Positions 32,373 through 35,938 of a DNA stretch of 35,938 bases are shown piece after piece. The notes beneath the pieces were generated by a model. The model did no database searches, was not told the DNA's origin, and worked only from the letters and a program-made list of their open reading frames with translations. The stretch lies in the NCBI GenBank assembly GCA_009928785.1, contig SABY01000029.1, forward strand, positions 1 through 35,938, read 5' to 3'. The stretch comes from Clostridia bacterium (GTDB lineage Bacteria; Bacteroidota; Bacteroidia; Bacteroidales; 4484-276). How positions within the stretch are numbered: position 1 is the first letter of the stretch; the number at the start of each line of letters is the position of its first letter. Position numbers and translations under genes: made by a program.

Positions 32373-33331
32373 TTATTAAAGAAGGTATTTTTTATGCAAA
32401 AATTCTGCTTTTTGGCGAGTATAGCATCATGTGCGACTCGATGGCGCTCACGGTTCCCTATACGCATTTTAAAGGAGAGCTGAGTTTTATTAACGAAGAT
32501 AAATACACTGATCTGGCTTTCGCCGAAGAATCTAATCGGTCGTTGCGCGAATTTTTGGTGTGGCTGCAGCGCATGGAAGCTAAAGGTGAACTGATGGTAG
32601 GTCTCAATCTGGAGGCAATGGCAGCGGATGTGGACGCCGGCCTGTATTTTGAATCATCCATACCGCAGGGCTATGGCGTGGGAAGTTCGGGTGCTTTGGT
32701 GGCCTCTATTTATGAGCGTTATGCGGTGCAACGCATCAGGCACTCCGACCAACTTAGCACAGAAGAATTTGCTCAACTTAAGAAAATATTTGCACGGATG
32801 GAATCATTTTTCCATGGTGTGAGTTCCGGCATGGATCCACTCAACTCGTACATGCGCAACCCATTACTCATCAAACCCGATCACCACATCGTGCCGGTAG
32901 GAATTCCCCGCGACTTCTCCAAAAATGGCGGCATCTTTCTTATCAATACCGGCAAATCAGGTAAAACCGGCCCGCTGGTGAGTTTGTTTTTTGACAACTG
33001 CAAGCAGGATGCTTTTATGAAATTGGTGAAGGAAGAGATGATACCGTTGACCAATAAAAGCATCGAAGCCATACTCAGTGGCGACATTCGTGAGTTTTTC
33101 AAAAACCTAAAGTCGCTCTCGCATTTTCTCATTACTCATCTGAAACCCATGGTACCGGAGGCTTTTGTAGAGGTGTGGAAAAAAGGCATGAATACGGGCA
33201 CATATTATTTGAAATTGTGTGGTTCGGGCGGTGGCGGTTTTTTGCTGGGATTTGCCGAAGACCTCGACAAAGCGCAGAAATTGTTGCTTACGCAAAATGT
33301 AGAAATCATACCGGTTTCGCGGTTTCATTGA
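32369..33331 (+). CDS. mvk: Mevalonate kinase (GHMP family)
   Basis: This 320-aa kinase phosphorylates mevalonate to 5-phosphomevalonate with ATP. Motif 1 is YAKILLFGEYSIM (9-21), the phosphate loop PQGYGVGSSGALVASI (99-114), the catalytic Asp156 lies in HGVSSGMDPLNSY, and motif 3 is CGSGGGGFLLGF near the C-terminus. HGxSSGxD resembles the HGTPSGID of known mevalonate kinases. It is the last gene of the four-gene operon and overlaps mvaD by 4 bp. The 41-bp gap to the convergent barrel gene has no strong terminator. The order (kinase last) does not follow the pathway. Confidence 0.9.
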   Translation: MIIKEGIFYAKILLFGEYSIMCDSMALTVPYTHFKGELSFINEDKYTDLAFAEESNRSLREFLVWLQRMEAKGELMVGLNLEAMAADVDAGLYFESSIPQGYGVGSSGALVASIYERYAVQRIRHSDQLSTEEFAQLKKIFARMESFFHGVSSGMDPLNSYMRNPLLIKPDHHIVPVGIPRDFSKNGGIFLINTGKSGKTGPLVSLFFDNCKQDAFMKLVKEEMIPLTNKSIEAILSGDIREFFKNLKSLSHFLITHLKPMVPEAFVEVWKKGMNTGTYYLKLCGSGGGGFLLGFAEDLDKAQKLLLTQNVEIIPVSRFH

Positions 33332-33372
33332 GAAGATTGTTTTAGGAAACCCTTTGAAGTGGGATGTTAAGA

Positions 33373-34392
33373 TCAAAACTTCAATCCAAAACTTGCCAGC
33401 AGCATGGTTTGCTCTTTTACAGAATAGTATCTGCCGTTGATGGCAATGGTGAAATCTTTCACCGGCTCATACTGAACCCCTCCCAACAAATAATCGACAT
33501 TAGCTGCAACTGCCGAATGATGCCGATCCCAACGGGCTAAAAGCGTGAACTGAGGCGCAAGAAGTAACGATCCAAACACCGAAAATGCAGCTACATTTTT
33601 GTTGCTTTCAAAATCTAAATTGCTGATGTGGCTGTATTCAGCGCCAAGCATAAATTGCTTTTGGCGAAAGCCTGCGAAGAAACTGATTACCGATTTGTCG
33701 CTTTGCACATCGGAAGGGGCAGGCGCAAAATCCAGGTAAAGTTTCACAATCAATCCTTCTGCCGGCGTTACCTGTAGATTGACGGCATAAAGCATCTTGC
33801 CCTGCTGATCCTGGTATCTGAACGGCCCCTCACCATTGGTTACCGATAGTTGCACGAGCACATTTTCATGCGCCTGCACGTCGAGTTGTGCACCAAAGTC
33901 GGCCGGCACGCCCATTCTGAATTTCTCCTGAAGCGTTACATCCACATACCTGAAACCCCAGAAAGGATCCTGCACCGTAAGATATTGCGTATTGAGCAAC
34001 TGCCCGAAGCGCAGCGTGAGACGCGGACTCATCTGCCATTTTATTTCAGCCATTTTAAGATAAGCCGTGTATTTGCTCCCTTCAAAATATTCCACACCAA
34101 GTGTGTCGGGCAGGTGTGTGAAATGGGTGGTGCGCGTTACATCAAGCATTATTTTGCCGCTCACCCCATGGCCGAGGTTTCGCTTGTAGCCGAGGATTCC
34201 CTGATTGAAGCGAAAAGCGGCACGCGGCTCATCGGTTTCTTTCAGGTTGTATTTGAAGTCGGCAAATATTTGCCCAAATACCTCCCCGCGCGATACCCGC
34301 GGAGCCAACGTGTCAACCGATTCCTGGGCGCTTGCATGCTGGATGCCCTGGAAAAACAGAAAGGCAAAAACAATTAAAAATATCTTTTTCAT
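33373..34392 (-). CDS. Outer-membrane porin-like beta-barrel protein
   Basis: The 339-aa protein has a signal peptide (1-22, ending ASAQE). Alternating hydrophobic/polar strands with aromatic girdles continue to a C-terminal FGLKF, ending in Phe as expected for a BAM substrate. Segments such as RFNQGILGYKRNLGHGVSGKIMLDV, YLKMAEIKWQMSPRLTLRFGQLLNTQYL and QYEPVKDFTIAINGRYYS resemble the Bacteroidota phosphate-selective-porin (OprO/P-like) group. I cannot assign the solute. It is a single gene, convergent with the mevalonate operon and divergent from the flavin oxidoreductase gene. Confidence 0.75.
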   Translation of the reverse strand: MKKIFLIVFAFLFFQGIQHASAQESVDTLAPRVSRGEVFGQIFADFKYNLKETDEPRAAFRFNQGILGYKRNLGHGVSGKIMLDVTRTTHFTHLPDTLGVEYFEGSKYTAYLKMAEIKWQMSPRLTLRFGQLLNTQYLTVQDPFWGFRYVDVTLQEKFRMGVPADFGAQLDVQAHENVLVQLSVTNGEGPFRYQDQQGKMLYAVNLQVTPAEGLIVKLYLDFAPAPSDVQSDKSVISFFAGFRQKQFMLGAEYSHISNLDFESNKNVAAFSVFGSLLLAPQFTLLARWDRHHSAVAANVDYLLGGVQYEPVKDFTIAINGRYYSVKEQTMLLASFGLKF

Positions 34393-34449
34393 AAACTCAC
34401 CATCGCTAAGCTAAAAAGCAGTTTGATTTGCTAATTCTTCGCGTTGCGG

Positions 34450-34457
34450 CAAAAATA
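34450..34457 (-). promoter_or_regulatory. Putative -7 box of the barrel protein gene
   Basis: On the minus strand this reads TATTTTTG, an exact TAnnTTTG match, 57 bp upstream of the ATG at 34392. Confidence 0.45.
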
Positions 34458-34493
34458 GAGAATTGCCGGTTTGTAAAAACGCAGACCGCACTG

Positions 34494-34526
34494 CTTAAAC
34501 AAAAATTGCGACAGGCTCTGTTTAAG
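34494..34526. promoter_or_regulatory. Dyad CTTAAACA-N17-TGTTTAAG
   Basis: Perfect 8-bp arms at 34494-34501 and 34519-34526 are separated by 17 bp. It lies 60 bp before the flavin oxidoreductase ATG in the divergent spacer, a fitting position for a dimeric repressor such as the TetR or MarR types that often control Old Yellow Enzyme genes (inference; no regulator is adjacent). Confidence 0.4.
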
Positions 34527-34586
34527 GTGATTGTTGGATTAAATTTTTAAAACAGAACCATCGCCGCCTTGTCTTGTTAGTTGCGC

Positions 34587-35684
34587 ATGATAGAAAAGAG
34601 TAAGCTTTTTGAAAGATATAATTTGGCCGGGACTATTTTGGCCAATCGCATTGTGATGGCACCGCTAACGCGGCGTCGTGCTGAAAATCAGGAACTGGCA
34701 GCCAATGAATTGATTGCTGAGTATTACAGGCAGCGCGCTACCGCCGGACTATTAATAAGCGAAGGAAGCCAGATTTCGCCGCAGGGATACGGGTACAGCG
34801 GATCGCCGGGATGTTACAGCCAGACGCAAATCGACGGTTGGAAAATTGTTACTAAAGCTGTTCATGAGGCGGGGGGTAAAATATTCCATCAGCTTTGGCA
34901 TGTGGGACCTTTTTCGCACAGGCTGCTGCAACCCACGGGCGGCCTTCCGCTGTCGGCATCAGCAGTGCAACCATCCGGAGAAGTACTTACACCAGAGGGG
35001 CGTCTGCCCTACGAAGTTCCAATGGCTATGACGGTGGATCAAATTTATCAGACCATTCGTGATTTTGGACAGGCCGCTCAAAATGCCATGACTGCTGGTT
35101 TCGACGGAGTGGAAATTCACGGAGCACACGCCTATATAATCGACCAGTTTATCATGGACAGTACCAATCGCCGTGCTGACGAATTTGGAGGAAATGTTGC
35201 TAACCGCTCCAAATTTCTTTTTTTCGTTATCGAAGAAATCCTAAAATATCTGCCATCCGAAAAAGTGGGTTTACGACTGTCGCCCGAAGGGTACCGCCCC
35301 GGCTTATTTGATTCTGCTGCACGAAAAACGTTTAGCTATATCATCCAAAAGCTAAACGACTATCATTTGGCTTATCTGCACTTGAGCGAACAAATGTCGC
35401 CCGAAGATCGTATCAAAAATCCCGGAAAAAGTTTTGTGTCGTATTATCGCGACCTTCATCGTGGGACTTTACTTTCATGCGGTGGCCATAGTGGTGAGAG
35501 TGCGCAAAGGATGCTTGAGGAAGGTCATGCTGATCTGATTGTTTTTGGCCGGCCATTTATTTCAAATCCCGACCTGGTGGAAAGGCTACGTACAAATGCG
35601 CCATTGACCTCACCCGACAAAGCTACATTTTATCATGGTGGCGCCACGGGATACACCGATTATCCGGCGCTAAATCAAGATTAA
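34587..35684 (+). CDS. NADH:flavin oxidoreductase / alkene reductase (Old Yellow Enzyme family)
   Basis: I start at the ATG at 34587 (365 aa, MIEKSKLFERYNL); the preceding in-frame TTG at 34581 adds two residues. The FMN barrel begins at once: NRIVMAPLTRRRA (phosphate/FMN strand), YYRQRATAGLLISEGSQISPQGYG, and FHQLWHVGPFSH. EIHGAHAYIIDQFIMDSTNRRADEFGG holds the paired His that bind the carbonyl of the substrate, and VFGRPFISNPDLVERLR is the C-terminal FMN-phosphate site. It should reduce activated C=C bonds (NemA/OYE group) with NAD(P)H, for example in the removal of reactive electrophiles. No partner genes are adjacent; a dyad lies upstream. Confidence 0.93.
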   Translation: MIEKSKLFERYNLAGTILANRIVMAPLTRRRAENQELAANELIAEYYRQRATAGLLISEGSQISPQGYGYSGSPGCYSQTQIDGWKIVTKAVHEAGGKIFHQLWHVGPFSHRLLQPTGGLPLSASAVQPSGEVLTPEGRLPYEVPMAMTVDQIYQTIRDFGQAAQNAMTAGFDGVEIHGAHAYIIDQFIMDSTNRRADEFGGNVANRSKFLFFVIEEILKYLPSEKVGLRLSPEGYRPGLFDSAARKTFSYIIQKLNDYHLAYLHLSEQMSPEDRIKNPGKSFVSYYRDLHRGTLLSCGGHSGESAQRMLEEGHADLIVFGRPFISNPDLVERLRTNAPLTSPDKATFYHGGATGYTDYPALNQD

Positions 35685-35696
35685 ATCTACTGGAAC

Positions 35697-35938
35697 CTAT
35701 TGCTTTTTAATTTCCCGCCGCAGTGCTTCTATTTGTTCGTCAGTAAGATGTGTGATCGTTTTTATGACGTCCGCAGAAAGTCCTGCTAAGATTCCATTTT
35801 TTGCCATAGCAAATCGTTCTTTTTCAAGGCTTTCTTCGCGGCCTGCTTTCATTCCTTTATTAAAGGCCTCTTCCTGAAGCGTTGTTTCTACCCTTACAGC
35901 ATCCCAGTATTTATCGTAGCTTTCAAGCTCCGCTTTGC
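35697..35938 (-). CDS. C-terminal part of an Rpn / PD-(D/E)XK-type transposase-like protein (truncated by window end)
   Basis: Reading the minus strand from the window end gives 79 residues, beginning KAELESYDKYWDAVRVE and ending at the TAG at 35699-35697. The charged helical segments FNKGMKAGREESLEKERF and GLSADVIKTITHLTDEQIEAL are typical of the C-terminal tail of Bacteroidota Rpn-family (recombination-promoting nuclease, formerly putative transposase) proteins, where a K/E-rich linker precedes a short helix pair. The nuclease domain itself lies beyond the window, so activity cannot be judged. It stops 12 bp after the convergent oxidoreductase gene. Confidence 0.75.
   Translation of the reverse strand, partial: KAELESYDKYWDAVRVETTLQEEAFNKGMKAGREESLEKERFAMAKNGILAGLSADVIKTITHLTDEQIEALRREIKKQ

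Overview
The window is about 36 kb of chromosome from a member of the Bacteroidota. The taxonomic signals agree. There are two secreted peptidases ending in type IX secretion (T9SS) type A sorting domains, a TonB-dependent receptor with an N-terminal carboxypeptidase-like regulatory domain, a GHMP kinase carrying the GYDIA motif known from Bacteroidota mevalonate clusters, and several -7 promoter boxes matching TAnnTTTG. A mevalonate operon argues against the Bacteroides/Porphyromonas core, which uses the MEP route. An uncultured Bacteroidales/Marinilabiliales-like or related lineage is plausible, but I cannot fix a genus. No tRNA, rRNA, CRISPR array or intact insertion sequence is visible.

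Layout. 1-126: edge of a 14-bp (2 x 7) tandem array. 296-3444 (+): a TMTC-like membrane/TPR glycosyltransferase homologue and a DUF4340 protein. 3445-3737: repeat-rich spacer. 3738-6977 (-): TonB-dependent receptor and its small partner. 7149-7388 (-): rpmB. 7581-8600 (+): exported cell-wall amidase. 8601-8989: repeat-rich spacer. 8990-9712 (-): phosphatidylserine synthase. 9938-12725 (+): alginate-export-type porin, an 86-aa unknown and queA, tightly packed. 12785-17335 (-): a 1516-aa Kgp-like gingipain homologue. 17336-17794: spacer with a MITE-like element. 17795-19888 (+): long-form pta. 19965-20852 (-): nucleoside phosphorylase, divergent from cinA (20921-22162, +). 22182-23111 (-): exported MsrB-MsrA fusion. 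23288-26124 (-): TolC and membrane-fusion subunits of an export system, with no pump gene beside them. 26390-28774 (+): secreted M1 aminopeptidase. 28982-33331 (+): mevalonate operon (HMG-CoA reductase, GYDIA kinase, diphosphomevalonate decarboxylase, mevalonate kinase). 33373-34392 (-): outer-membrane barrel. 34587-35684 (+): Old Yellow Enzyme. 35697-35938 (-): truncated Rpn/PD-(D/E)XK-type protein.

How the parts work together. The clearest pathway is mevalonate. Four translationally packed genes run from HMG-CoA to isopentenyl diphosphate, but no canonical phosphomevalonate kinase is present, so the GYDIA kinase is the natural candidate for that step. Much of the rest concerns the cell envelope: T9SS proteases, two porins, TonB uptake, efflux subunits, a wall amidase and periplasmic repair of oxidised methionine.

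The most unusual feature is not a gene. Six separate intergenic tracts, of quite different base composition, all keep a 7-bp period (1-126, 3452-3507, 3653-3715, 8613-8654, 8881-8978, 9750-9805). Heptameric short tandem repeats are known in heterocystous cyanobacteria. Finding several unrelated heptad families within 10 kb here suggests a common process that makes or maintains 7-bp periodic DNA.
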